Positions 43,454-52,251 of a DNA stretch of 64,000 nt are shown one piece after another. Position 1 is the stretch's first letter. Every line of letters begins with the position of its first letter. Below the pieces are notes generated by a model, which was not told where the DNA came from, did not search any database, and was given only the letters and a program-made list of their open reading frames with translations. Made by a program: the position numbers and the translations under genes. This DNA comes from Mucilaginibacter_A sp964244955 (lineage in GTDB: Bacteria > Bacteroidota > Bacteroidia > Sphingobacteriales > Sphingobacteriaceae), in assembly GCA_964244955.1 (NCBI GenBank), contig CAXTKQ010000003.1:25856-89855 (forward strand), given 5' to 3'.

Positions 43454-45967
43454 TTATTGCACCATAAAAACAGCATTGCCAAAAAGCAATTTGCCATTCT
43501 CCCAAAAACTGCGGAACAATGGGTCGTCGGCCAGGTAAACCACTTCGCCACGGCCCATATCCTGCACGCCCAAAAGCAAACCGTCCTGCAAATGTACTTT
43601 CACTTTTTGTCCGGCAAAACCAGCAACGTACGCATCTTTTTTAATGGTGCCCACGTTCCAGCCATCTTCCAAAAACTGGTACAAATTATCGTCCTGCTTT
43701 AAGGTGTAGTAATAATTGGGGAAACCGAAGCCCAACGGATGCGTGTTGTCCAGATTGATCTTGTAAATAGCGCCCGCAATATTCCCGCTGATGGCATTTC
43801 GTTCGCGATTGCCAAAAGCTTTGATTTGCTCGTAAGGTTTCTTTTTTGCGTTTGGTTTCGCGTCGGCATCTGCGTCGGGTTTTTTATCTTCTTTCAGTTT
43901 TAGGCTGAAGCTTTTTTTACCGACAACTTTTGTAAGCGCGTTTTCCATTAAAATCAATTTGCCGCCGCTGCTTACCCAACTTTGCAGGTCGTCTGCCGGA
44001 AAATCAGGATAATTGCCATCGGGAAAAATAGCGACATCAAAATCGCCCCACTTCACGCGGCCCAAATCTTTCTCGTTGACCAAACTGATTGGATAATGCA
44101 GTTCGTTTTCAAAATAAAACCAAACTTCGCCGAAAGCAGGCGCAGAAACACCTTCGCCGGTAACCAGCAGCACTTTCGGTTTACGGATGGATTGAACGGT
44201 AGAAAAGCCCAAGTCATTTCCTTTCTCCACAAAACCAGAACTTAAAGGCGTTAAATTTCGGTCGAAAGTTTTGGCGACGGATTGCACGGTTTCATCAAAA
44301 GTTTTTTCCAATTCTTTGTTTCCCGCTCGGGTGATGATGAGCGAACCCGGATCAAAGTTTTTGCCCGCAGCCGTAAAAGCTTTTTCGGTAACGCGCACTT
44401 TTACGTTTTTCTGCATCAGTGCAGCCAAAAATTTTACGTCATCTGTTGATTTCCAATTACATACATAAGCGTAACTGGCCTTATTTTGATTGTTTGCTTC
44501 TGTTGTTTTCATTGAAGCCGACTGCGGATGCAATGCTTCTTTTATGCCATAAGTTTTGATGCCGTAAACATAAGGCAAACTCCAGGCGGTAATATCGTAC
44601 GTGTTAGAATCGGTTAAAAAAGTTTTCGGTTCCATCAGCACGTTCAGCAAAACCGCTTTTGGCTGCGCCGAAGGGATTACCATATCGTTTGCATCAACCT
44701 TAAACTTCTCGGTTTTCCCGGTAAAATAATTGAAACCATTTGCCGCATTGCCTCCGCCAAAACCATATTGGATACTGTTTTTATCGAACAATTTTGCGAG
44801 TGCTTTCAACTTGTCCGGGTTTTCATTTTTCACCACGTAACTTTTAAACTCGCCCGGCGGATTGCTTTTGGCGCGGTCAAAAAACGCTTTAAACTCTGTC
44901 AATAGTTTTTTACTGTTTGCCGAAGCAACTTCCACCGTGCTTAAACTGGTTGTTAAGTGATGTGCAATCCGGTCAGCAAGTTTTAACGTATCGCCGGCAG
45001 CAGTTTTAATGGCCAAACCGGCACCAATTCCGCCTTGCTCGAAAGTCATGCCGATAGAACCATTGTAAAGCGGATAAGTATCGCCGTACGAAGGGTACAG
45101 CAAATCAAACTCTTCTTTGGTAAAATACAGCCAGCCGTTCTGGTCGAAATACTTAGCGTTGTTTTTCCCGATGGTAGTTTGAAATTCGCGCTGCCAAGGC
45201 GTAATATTTTTATGGAAAGGTTCGGCAGCGGGCGCAAAGTAATAAGGCGCGTTGTAGCCCTGCTCGTGGAAATCAACATGCACTTCGGGCAGCCATTTGT
45301 TGTACAAAGCCAGTTTTTCCTGCGATTCTTTTTGCGTTTGCCAGGCCCAGTCGCGGTTCATGTCAAAATCATAATGGTTGTAACGGCCGCCCGGCCAGGG
45401 TTCGCGGTGTTCGCGCGCAGCCGGGTCGGCATCTGGCGGCGTGGCATGAACCGGATTATAAAAATTTACGTAACGTTCGCGGCCGTCGGGGTTTTGGCAA
45501 GGGTCAATCACCACAACGGTATGTTGCAGCCAGTTTTTTGTTTTGGTGTTGGAAGGATCAACTAGTTCATACAACATTTCCATCGCTGCTTCGCTGGAGC
45601 TGGGCTCGTTGCCGTGGATGTTATAATTTAGCCAAACAATGGCCGGGAAACTTGTACTTCCCTGGCCGTAACCCAACCCTGCCAACCTTAAATTGTTCTG
45701 GCGTATATCTTCTAATCTTCCAATATTTTCATCCGAAGCAATAAACGCAGCCAAAAGCGGCCGGCCTTCGCTCGTGCTTCCGTATTGCACTAATTTTACA
45801 TTTTTTGAAGCTTGGGCGATGTACCTGAAATATTCGGCAATGCGGTAATGCTGCGTAAAACTATCGCCCAAAGTATAACCTAAAAACTCGGCCGGTGATT
45901 GTATTCTTTGTGCTTTTAAAACCGTAGCCCAAAAAAGTATCGGTAAAAACAGTATCAGTTTTTTCAT
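43454..45967 (-). CDS. Secreted M14-family zinc carboxypeptidase
   Basis: 837 residues with a signal peptide ending ATVLKAQ (about 20). The M14 zinc site is visible: HGNEPSSSEA (H-x-x-E, around 115) and later VDFHEQGYNAPYYF; PDGRERYVNFYNPVH and MNRDWAW are further active-site blocks. The C-terminal half resembles a glutamine-amidotransferase-like domain (FDVAIFPDGNYPDFPADDLQSWVSSGGKLILMENALTK). It is probably periplasmic or outer-surface and cuts C-terminal residues from peptides. It converges with the barrel gene with one base between the stops and no terminator. Confidence 0.9.
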   Translation of the reverse strand: MKKLILFLPILFWATVLKAQRIQSPAEFLGYTLGDSFTQHYRIAEYFRYIAQASKNVKLVQYGSTSEGRPLLAAFIASDENIGRLEDIRQNNLRLAGLGYGQGSTSFPAIVWLNYNIHGNEPSSSEAAMEMLYELVDPSNTKTKNWLQHTVVVIDPCQNPDGRERYVNFYNPVHATPPDADPAAREHREPWPGGRYNHYDFDMNRDWAWQTQKESQEKLALYNKWLPEVHVDFHEQGYNAPYYFAPAAEPFHKNITPWQREFQTTIGKNNAKYFDQNGWLYFTKEEFDLLYPSYGDTYPLYNGSIGMTFEQGGIGAGLAIKTAAGDTLKLADRIAHHLTTSLSTVEVASANSKKLLTEFKAFFDRAKSNPPGEFKSYVVKNENPDKLKALAKLFDKNSIQYGFGGGNAANGFNYFTGKTEKFKVDANDMVIPSAQPKAVLLNVLMEPKTFLTDSNTYDITAWSLPYVYGIKTYGIKEALHPQSASMKTTEANNQNKASYAYVCNWKSTDDVKFLAALMQKNVKVRVTEKAFTAAGKNFDPGSLIITRAGNKELEKTFDETVQSVAKTFDRNLTPLSSGFVEKGNDLGFSTVQSIRKPKVLLVTGEGVSAPAFGEVWFYFENELHYPISLVNEKDLGRVKWGDFDVAIFPDGNYPDFPADDLQSWVSSGGKLILMENALTKVVGKKSFSLKLKEDKKPDADADAKPNAKKKPYEQIKAFGNRERNAISGNIAGAIYKINLDNTHPLGFGFPNYYYTLKQDDNLYQFLEDGWNVGTIKKDAYVAGFAGQKVKVHLQDGLLLGVQDMGRGEVVYLADDPLFRSFWENGKLLFGNAVFMVQ

Positions 45968-46116
45968 GGAAAGAGAAAATATTTCAAAAAGCCTAAGCTA
46001 TTGATTTTTGTGTACGGTTTGCGTTTGTAAAAGGAAATTTGCAGAAAGGCTTATTTTAGAAAATGGCGAAAAACTAAAATAAGCTATTGGTTTTTTGTTC
46101 CGATTTAAGTTCTCGT

Positions 46117-46189
46117 AAGTAAACTTAAAAATTGCTAAGTTTACTTTTAGCCCGGAAAGTAAACTTAAAAAAAAATAAGTTTACTTTTG
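46117..46189 (+). promoter_or_regulatory. Four-box operator array over the fic promoter
   Basis: AAGTAAACTT, AAGTTTACTT, AAGTAAACTT, AAGTTTACTT start at 46117, 46137, 46157 and 46177, exactly 20 bases apart and alternating in orientation. Each box is itself a dyad, AAGT-WW-ACTT. The fourth box overlaps a Bacteroidota -7 element TACTTTTG (46182-46189), and the ATG follows seven bases later. A regulator bound to all four would sit on one face of the DNA and block the promoter. Confidence 0.8.
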
Positions 46190-46196
46190 TAAACGT

Positions 46197-47339
46197 ATGG
46201 AAAAACAACTTTTAGAGAAATTTATATCCGGTCATCTGGAAAAAGGCGTTGCCTACCGATATTTTTTGCCTAGCAAAATCAATTATCAATGGCAATGGGC
46301 AGATAGTAGCTTAAATACTTTATTAGAAAAAGCTTCCCTAAAATTAGGCGAGTTAAATTCCTTTGCCAAATTAGTCCCGAATATTGATTTGTTCATTCAA
46401 TTACATGTTACAAAAGAAGCGGTAGTTTCAAGCAAGATTGAAGGAACAAGAACGAATATGGACGATGCACTACTGCCAATAGATGAAATAAGCCCGGAAA
46501 AAAGAAACGATTGGCTTGAAGTAAAAAATTATACTACCGCACTCAATACAGCCATAAACGAATTAAATACATTGCCGCTATCTTCCAGGCTTTTACGGCA
46601 AACTCACGAGATATTAATGCAAGGTGCAAGAGGTGAACATAAAATGCCGGGAGAATTTAGACGAAGCCAAAATTGGATTGGTGGAAATTCTCTTGCTGAT
46701 GCTTCTTTTATCCCACCCGCTCACAATTATGTAGATGAATTGATGGGAGACCTGGAAAACTTCCTGCATAACACCGATATTGAAGTTCCGGCACTTATTC
46801 GTATTGCTATTGCACATTATCAGTTTGAAACCATTCACCCTTTTTTGGATGGAAATGGGCGTATCGGTCGGCTTATGATCACTTTATACTTGGTAAGCGA
46901 AAAGGTAATGGAAAACCCATTATTGTATCTATCCATGTTTTTTGAAAAAAATAAAAGTTTGTATTATGATAATCTCACTCGTGTTAGAGAAAAAAACGAC
47001 ATGAATCACTGGTTGAAATATTTTTTAGTGGGTATCGCCCAAACTGCAGAACAAGCGGTGCAAACATTGTCGAAAATAATGCAAATTAAAGCACAAACAG
47101 AAGAACTGATCAAAAAAAACTGGGGTAGAAGAAGCAGTAACGGGCTTATTTTATTGGAGCATTTGTTTATTGAACCGGTGATTCAGGTAAAAAGTATAGA
47201 AAAGATTTGCCATTTAAGTACCAAGGCAGCAAATGATTTACTATCTCATTTTGTAAACGACAAAATATTGGAAGAAGCAAGCGGACAGACTCGTTACCGC
47301 GTGTTTGTATTTCAAGAATATTTAGAGTTGTTCAGGTAA
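46197..47339 (+). CDS. Fic-family protein (probable AMP transferase)
   Basis: 380 residues. The Fic core HPFLDGNGRIGR begins at His214. The inhibitory helix motif S-x-x-x-E-G is at 78-83 (SSKIEG), so this is a self-inhibited class II Fic. An N-terminal Fic_N-like region and a C-terminal winged-helix-like part (about 300-375, VKSIEKICHLSTKAANDLLSHFVNDKIL) complete the usual layout. Fic enzymes attach AMP to hydroxyl groups of target proteins. No separate antitoxin gene is present. The C-terminal DNA-binding-like domain could act on the operator array in front of the gene. Confidence 0.9.
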   Translation: MEKQLLEKFISGHLEKGVAYRYFLPSKINYQWQWADSSLNTLLEKASLKLGELNSFAKLVPNIDLFIQLHVTKEAVVSSKIEGTRTNMDDALLPIDEISPEKRNDWLEVKNYTTALNTAINELNTLPLSSRLLRQTHEILMQGARGEHKMPGEFRRSQNWIGGNSLADASFIPPAHNYVDELMGDLENFLHNTDIEVPALIRIAIAHYQFETIHPFLDGNGRIGRLMITLYLVSEKVMENPLLYLSMFFEKNKSLYYDNLTRVREKNDMNHWLKYFLVGIAQTAEQAVQTLSKIMQIKAQTEELIKKNWGRRSSNGLILLEHLFIEPVIQVKSIEKICHLSTKAANDLLSHFVNDKILEEASGQTRYRVFVFQEYLELFR

Positions 47340-47373
47340 TTTTTGAAGGTTTAACTTACTGTATTTATCCCCA

Positions 47374-47385
47374 TAAAAACAGTAT
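47374..47385. repeat. Dispersed motif, AC variant
   Basis: TAAAAACAGTAT preceded by the half site TATTTATCCCCA, in the 90-base gap between the Fic gene and murF. Confidence 0.7.
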
Positions 47386-47429
47386 GTTGTTTCCAGATTC
47401 CTTAAAATTGTAAAAAAGCTATCATCACC

Positions 47430-48740
47430 ATGACCATAGAAAACCTCTACCAAATTTTCCTCCAGCATCCGCAAATTTCTACCGATACACGTAAAATTAC
47501 TCCCAACAGCATTTTTTTCGCCTTAAAAGGGGCAAACTTTAACGCCAACACATTTGCCGAAAAAGCACTGGAAATGGGTGCCGCGTATGCCGTAATTGAT
47601 GAAGCTGCCTATCGCAAAAGCGACCGTTTTATTTTGGTTGATGATGCGCTTGCAGCTTTGCAGGATTTGGCCCGGTTTCATCGAAAACAATTAAACATTC
47701 CGGTTATTGGTTTAACAGGTTCCAATGGAAAAACGACTACGAAAGAGTTGATCAATTCGGTTTTGAGCCAGCAGTTTAAAACCTACGCCACCAAAGGCAA
47801 CCTGAATAACCACATCGGCGTTCCGCTTACGCTTTTGTCCATTTCACGTGAAACAGAAATAGCGATTATCGAAATGGGCGCCAACCACCAACGAGAAATT
47901 GCTTTTTTATGCAGCATTGCACAACCCACGCATGGTTTGATCACCAACATTGGCAAGGCGCATTTAGAAGGTTTTGGCGGCCCCGAAGGCGTACGGAAAG
48001 GCAAAGGCGAATTGTTTGATTTTTTGGAGCACACCAGCGGGACTGCTTTTGTAAACCACGACGACTTAATTTTGGAGGAAATGGCTTTCCATCGAAATTT
48101 TAAACACGTGGTTTATTACGGAAAAGAGGAAACGAATTCAGTTTCCGGAGAAATAGTGGAAAACGCACCGTTGTTAAAAGTCCAATGGCAGGCAAATGAA
48201 GGGACTTCAACCCAAAAACAGGAAGTACAAACACAATTGACCGGAAGTTACAATTTCGATAATATTTTGGCAGCCATTTGTATCGGACATGAGTTTAAAC
48301 TTTCTGCGGAGCAAATTAATGCAGGAATCAGTAGTTATCAGCCGGAAAACAGTCGTTCTCAAATCCTCCAAACCAAAACCAATACGCTGATTTGCGATTA
48401 CTACAACGCCAACCCGAGCAGCATGGAAGTTGCCATCAAAAATTTAGCTGCAATTACGGCCAATAAAAAAGTTTTGATTTTAGGCGATATGTTTGAACTG
48501 GGCGAACACTCCTCCGAAGAACACGAACTGATCATCCAAAAAGCAAACGAGATTGCAGCCGATGAGCGGATTTTTATCGGCCAAGCTTTTTACCGGCACC
48601 ATGCTTCTTTTACCGGTACTTTTTATGCAACTACGGATGCTGCTTTTACCGCGTTAAAATCTTTGCCCATTACCAACGCAACTGTTTTGGTAAAAGGTTC
48701 GAGAAGTATGAAATTGGAAAGTTTACTGGAGCTTTTGTAG
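47430..48740 (+). CDS. murF: UDP-MurNAc-tripeptide--D-Ala-D-Ala ligase
   Basis: 436 residues, normal length. Mur ligase landmarks: DTRKITPNSIFFALKGANFNANTF (N-terminal domain), ATP site GLTGSNGKTTTKELI near 90-104, EMGANHQREI and TNIGKAHLEGFGG in the central domain, and ICDYYNANPSSMEVAIK with LILGDMFELGEHS in the C-terminal domain. It adds D-Ala-D-Ala in the last cytoplasmic step of muropeptide synthesis. It stands outside the usual dcw cluster. A motif copy is inside (48601-48612). Confidence 0.93.
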   Translation: MTIENLYQIFLQHPQISTDTRKITPNSIFFALKGANFNANTFAEKALEMGAAYAVIDEAAYRKSDRFILVDDALAALQDLARFHRKQLNIPVIGLTGSNGKTTTKELINSVLSQQFKTYATKGNLNNHIGVPLTLLSISRETEIAIIEMGANHQREIAFLCSIAQPTHGLITNIGKAHLEGFGGPEGVRKGKGELFDFLEHTSGTAFVNHDDLILEEMAFHRNFKHVVYYGKEETNSVSGEIVENAPLLKVQWQANEGTSTQKQEVQTQLTGSYNFDNILAAICIGHEFKLSAEQINAGISSYQPENSRSQILQTKTNTLICDYYNANPSSMEVAIKNLAAITANKKVLILGDMFELGEHSSEEHELIIQKANEIAADERIFIGQAFYRHHASFTGTFYATTDAAFTALKSLPITNATVLVKGSRSMKLESLLELL

Positions 48741-48780
48741 GAAGTTTATTTCCTTCTGCCCAATTGTCAGGTTTTTGATG

Positions 48781-48806
48781 ATGCTTCTTTTATCGGCATA
48801 AAATCT
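48781..48806. repeat. Dispersed motif copy after murF
   Basis: ATGCTTCTTTTA, TCGGC, ATAAAATCTGG: nearly identical over 22 bases to the trpG-trpC copy at 730-751. Confidence 0.8.
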
Positions 48807-48857
48807 GGAAACCGGAATGCTTTTTGAATTACCTAAACTATATTAAAAATAAGAAAA

Positions 48858-49553
48858 ATGGGTTTAGGATATTTATTGATGATTGCCATCGCGCTGCTGA
48901 GTTTTGGCGTGCAATGGCGTTTTAAAAGCAAGTTTAAACAGTATGCCGAAATTCCGTTGCTTTCGGGATTGTCCGGAAAGGAAGTGGCCGAAAGAATGCT
49001 GCATGATAACGGCATATATGATGTCAAAGTAATTTCTGTAGATGGACAATTGACCGACCATTATAATCCAACAGATAAAACGGTCAATTTAAGCGGAGAT
49101 GTTTATGAAAGCCGCAGTGTTGCTTCTGCGGCCATTGCCGCACACGAATGTGGCCATGCCGTGCAACATGCGAAAGCTTATGCCTGGTTAACTTTCCGTT
49201 CGGCTATCGTGCCAATTGTACAAACGGCTTCAACCATCACGCAATGGACTTTGATGATTGGTATTATGTTGCTGGTTTTTAGCGGAAACCCAATAGTTTT
49301 GGGCATTGGCGTAGTTGCTTTGGCTTTGGTTACTGCTTTCAGCTTTATTACTTTACCAGTTGAGTTTGATGCCAGCAACCGCGCTTTGGCATGGTTAAAC
49401 AACAATTATACGGTGATGCAAAGCAGCGAAGAACACGAAGAAGCAAAAGATGCTTTGTGGTGGGCCGCCATGACGTATGTTGTTGCTGCTTTAAGCGCCT
49501 TGGCAACTTTGGTTTATTACGCTTCTTTTCTGTTTAACAGCAGGAGAAATTAA
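48858..49553 (+). CDS. YugP-type membrane zinc metallopeptidase
   Basis: 231 residues. A first transmembrane helix (1-18) is followed by LSGKEVAERMLHDNGIYDV, then the zinc motif AAHECGHAVQHAKAY (HExxH near residue 95) and two or three more helices (about 130-175 and 205-225). FDASNRALAWL is the conserved block after the helices. This matches DUF2751/YugP-like inner-membrane metallopeptidases of unknown target. A strong terminator follows. Confidence 0.85.
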   Translation: MGLGYLLMIAIALLSFGVQWRFKSKFKQYAEIPLLSGLSGKEVAERMLHDNGIYDVKVISVDGQLTDHYNPTDKTVNLSGDVYESRSVASAAIAAHECGHAVQHAKAYAWLTFRSAIVPIVQTASTITQWTLMIGIMLLVFSGNPIVLGIGVVALALVTAFSFITLPVEFDASNRALAWLNNNYTVMQSSEEHEEAKDALWWAAMTYVVAALSALATLVYYASFLFNSRRN

Positions 49554-49574
49554 TTTCAGAAAAGCTTTTTAACA

Positions 49575-49637
49575 AGTACGGCTTCCCAACCTATAGATCG
49601 GGGAGCCGTACTGTTTTTATGCCAGTAAAAAAAGTAT
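49575..49637 (+). terminator. Strong terminator overlapping a motif pair
   Basis: AGTACGGCT...CCC and GGGAGCCGTACT form a 12 bp stem (49575-49612) followed by GTTTTTAT. The 3' arm and T run read GTACTGTTTTTA (49608-49619), an AC-type dispersed motif, and TAAAAAAAGTAT follows inverted at 49626-49637, touching the stop of apaG. It serves the metallopeptidase gene and probably also the convergent apaG. Confidence 0.8.
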
Positions 49638-49638
49638 C

Positions 49639-50025
49639 TTAATTTAATTTATAAGGAGCAACCAATTGAAACTCCGGAATTTGAACGTCAAATTGGTGGT
49701 TGTCCAGCAAACGCAACATTTGATATTCGCCTTTCATCGTGCCCATTTCTGTTTTTAAATTACAGCCAGAAACATACTCGTGCTGGTTGCCAGGTTCGAT
49801 AACGGGTTGCAAACCTACTACGCCTTCGCCTTCAACTTCGCGGTGCGTTCCGTTAGAATCAAAAATACTCCAATGCCGGCGCATTAATTGTACGGCATAG
49901 TCCGTCATATTTTCGATGTTAACTTTATAGGCAAACATAAAATGTTCGTTTGCCGGGTTAGAATATTCTTGTTGGTACAGTGTTTCTATGGAAACTTTAA
50001 CACCGTCGGTAATTGTGTTCACCAT
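49639..50025 (-). CDS. apaG: ApaG-domain protein
   Basis: 128 residues from MVNTITDGVKVS; a Met four codons upstream is possible but most relatives start here. The ApaG beta-sandwich is recognised by YQQEYSNPANEHFMFAYKVNIENMTDYAVQLMRRHWSIFDSNG and by VVGLQPVIEPGNQHEYVSGCNLKTEMGTMKGEYQML. In E. coli it is linked to Co/Mg homeostasis and Ap4A levels; the mechanism is unknown. It lies 46 bases after dusB on the same strand. Confidence 0.92.
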   Translation of the reverse strand: MVNTITDGVKVSIETLYQQEYSNPANEHFMFAYKVNIENMTDYAVQLMRRHWSIFDSNGTHREVEGEGVVGLQPVIEPGNQHEYVSGCNLKTEMGTMKGEYQMLRLLDNHQFDVQIPEFQLVAPYKLN

Positions 50026-50049
50026 AAAGCTTGTCAAATTTTAATGTGG

Positions 50050-50061
50050 TAAAAACAGTAT
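50050..50061. repeat. Dispersed motif, AC variant
   Basis: TAAAAACAGTAT in the dusB-apaG gap, preceded by AAATTTTAATGTGG, the A/T-rich partner half and spacer. Confidence 0.7.
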
Positions 50062-50071
50062 TTGTCAACAA

Positions 50072-51064
50072 TCACGCCATAACATAAACGTATGCCGTTT
50101 TAATTCCTTCCAAAATGTCATAAATCTCTTCCAAATTTTCGGAAGCAACCAATTTCATCCGGGTTTCTTTAAAATTTTCTACGCCTTTAAAATAATTGGC
50201 GTAATGGCGGCGCATTTCAAAAATCCCCGTTTTTGGCCCTTTCCAGGCAATTGATTTCTGCAGATGTATTTTGCAAACTTCCACCCGTTCTTCTATCGTA
50301 GGTTTGGGCAAAAAGTTTCCTGTTTTGAGATAATTTTTTATTTCCCTAAAAATCCAGGGGTTTCCGATGGATGCGCGGCCGATCATCATACCGTCTACAC
50401 CAAACTCCTGTTTCCAGGCCAAAGCTTTTTCTGGCGAATCAATATCTCCGTTCCCAAAAATTGGGATTTCAATATTTGGGTTCTTTTTTACTTCGCTGAT
50501 CAAACGCCAATCGGCCTCACCTTTGTACATCTGCGCCCGCGTGCGGCCGTGAATGGTCAAGGCTTTGATGCCAACTTCCTGCAAACGCTCGGCAACGGTG
50601 TAAATATTTTTGGTATGGTCGTCCCAGCCTAAACGCGTTTTTACGGTAACCGGCAAATGTGTTGCTTCAACCACAGCTTTCGTCATGGCTACCATTTTAT
50701 CAATGTCCTGCAACAAACTAGCTCCTGCACCTCTGCAAGCCACATTTTTAACCGGGCAACCATAATTAATATCAATCAGATCCGGGTTTGCTTTCGTTGC
50801 AATTTGTGTTGCTTCACGCATACTTTCGATACTGCTGCCAAAAATCTGGATGCCAATCGGCCGCTCATATTCAAAAATATCCAGCTTTTGCCTGCTTTTG
50901 GCCGCATCACGGATCAACCCTTCCGAAGAAATAAATTCCGTGTACATCATATCCGCGCCGTTTTGCTTGCAAACATAACGGAACGGCGGGTCGCTCACAT
51001 CTTCCATCGGTGCCAGTAATAACGGGAATTCACCCAGATCAATATTTCCTATTTGAACAGACAT
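50072..51064 (-). CDS. dusB: tRNA-dihydrouridine synthase
   Basis: 330 residues from MSVQIGNIDLG; 22 further open codons upstream lack similarity and overlap the divergent gene's leader. Dus signature: PLLLAPMEDVSDPPFRYVCKQNGADMMYTEF, DINYGCPVKNVACRGAGASLLQD with the catalytic Cys, VKTRLGWDD, TIHGRTRAQMYKGEADW, IFGNGDIDSPEKAL and GVDGMMIGRASIGNPWIF. It reduces specific uridines in tRNA using FMN and NADPH. DusB type is chosen by length and by the conserved GCPVKNVACRGAG; the position modified is not determinable here. Confidence 0.92.
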   Translation of the reverse strand: MSVQIGNIDLGEFPLLLAPMEDVSDPPFRYVCKQNGADMMYTEFISSEGLIRDAAKSRQKLDIFEYERPIGIQIFGSSIESMREATQIATKANPDLIDINYGCPVKNVACRGAGASLLQDIDKMVAMTKAVVEATHLPVTVKTRLGWDDHTKNIYTVAERLQEVGIKALTIHGRTRAQMYKGEADWRLISEVKKNPNIEIPIFGNGDIDSPEKALAWKQEFGVDGMMIGRASIGNPWIFREIKNYLKTGNFLPKPTIEERVEVCKIHLQKSIAWKGPKTGIFEMRRHYANYFKGVENFKETRMKLVASENLEEIYDILEGIKTAYVYVMA

Positions 51065-51106
51065 GTTTATCTTTAAGCCCTGCAAATTTACGTAATTTAT
51101 CAGCAG

Positions 51107-52039
51107 ATGATGGAAAAGCCTTATTACCAAATGTCGTACGCGTTGCAGTTTTTGCTGCTGGTGCTGCTTGCCGTGGCAGGTTTAGTTTTGGGCGGATTGA
51201 TTTGCGGCGTAATTGTGGTGATTCTTTATGGCCCTTCCGCTTTTACTGCAATGTTAAGCATGAGCGCCAATATGCCCGAAAGCACGCTCAACAGTTTAAA
51301 AATTATGCAGATGGGTTCGTCAGTCTTTGGGTTTTTACTTCCGGCCATCTTTTTTGCGAAAGTGATTGTTCGGCAGCCAGTTCCTTATCTCAAAGCAAAC
51401 TGGCGTTTCCCGCTGATACTTCTTTTACTGGTGTTTTTTATCATGCTGGTTTCTTCGCCGCTGATGGAAATGCTGATCAACCTCAATCAAAAAATGGTTT
51501 TTCCGCAGTTTTTAAAAGGTTTGGAACGATGGATGCGCAATATGGAAGACAACGCCGGCCAGCAAACCGAAATTTTATTGCAGATGAAAAGCCCGCTCAG
51601 CTTTATCGTTAACTTATTGATGATTGCCATTTTGCCGGCTTTGTCCGAAGAATTTATGTTTCGCGGCTGCTTTCAACAAATTTTTACCGGCTGGACGAGA
51701 AACATGCATTGGGGAATCTGGATTACGGCGGCCTTATTCAGTGCCATCCATTTCCAGTTTTTCGGGTTTTTACCGCGCATGATGCTGGGCGTTTTCTTCG
51801 GCTATTTTGCGGCCTGGAGCGACAGCATCTGGCCGGGCGTTTTAGGCCATTTTTTAAACAACGGAACCGCTTTGGTAGTTAGTTATCTGTACCAGTTGAA
51901 AATGATCAAAACCAACCCAGACGAGCAGCATTTATTTGACTGGAAGAGTTATGCGTTCAGTTTGATACTTACGCTCGTACTGTTTTTAGCCTATCAAAAA
52001 CTGTCTCAACCCAAACACGAGGATTTACAGGAAGCATAA
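51107..52039 (+). CDS. CPBP-family intramembrane metalloprotease
   Basis: 310 residues with about eight transmembrane helices. The CPBP (Abi/CAAX-protease-like) motif is present: LSEEFMFRGCFQQIF (E-E-x-x-x-R near 184), then AALFSAIHFQFFGFLPRMMLGVFFGYFA and LGHFLNNGTALV with the conserved His and Asn. It probably acts on membrane substrates or peptides; target unknown. It heads a row of four tightly packed genes (overlap of one base with the next, TAATG). Confidence 0.9.
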   Translation: MMEKPYYQMSYALQFLLLVLLAVAGLVLGGLICGVIVVILYGPSAFTAMLSMSANMPESTLNSLKIMQMGSSVFGFLLPAIFFAKVIVRQPVPYLKANWRFPLILLLLVFFIMLVSSPLMEMLINLNQKMVFPQFLKGLERWMRNMEDNAGQQTEILLQMKSPLSFIVNLLMIAILPALSEEFMFRGCFQQIFTGWTRNMHWGIWITAALFSAIHFQFFGFLPRMMLGVFFGYFAAWSDSIWPGVLGHFLNNGTALVVSYLYQLKMIKTNPDEQHLFDWKSYAFSLILTLVLFLAYQKLSQPKHEDLQEA

Positions 52040-52251
52040 TGGAAGCAGACTGGGTTAAAATTTATACTTCCACCAATTTTTTTCAGGCCGAACTGGTTAA
52101 ACAGCTTTTAACGCAGCACGAAATGGAAGTGGTGTTGATGAACAAACAGGATTCGGCGCACAAAGTATTTGGGCAGATTGACGTTTACATCCACAAATCG
52201 TCTTTTAGCCAAGCCATCGAAATCATGGTTTTAAACGATATCAACCCATGA
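52039..52251 (+). CDS. Small DUF2007-type protein
   Basis: 70 residues: MEADWVKIYTSTNFFQAELVKQLLTQHEMEVVLMNKQDSAHKVFGQIDVYIHKSSFSQAIEIM. The pattern (short strand, helix, strand with variable loop) is that of DUF2007 signal-transducing-like proteins, some related to PII folds. It overlaps the genes on both sides, by one and four bases, so it must be translated with them. Function unknown. Confidence 0.8.
   Translation: MEADWVKIYTSTNFFQAELVKQLLTQHEMEVVLMNKQDSAHKVFGQIDVYIHKSSFSQAIEIMVLNDINP

Noticed and set aside
46197..47339. Fic gene as half of a classical Fic/antitoxin (Doc/Phd) module
   Set aside because: No small antitoxin gene flanks it and it carries its own inhibitory helix motif.
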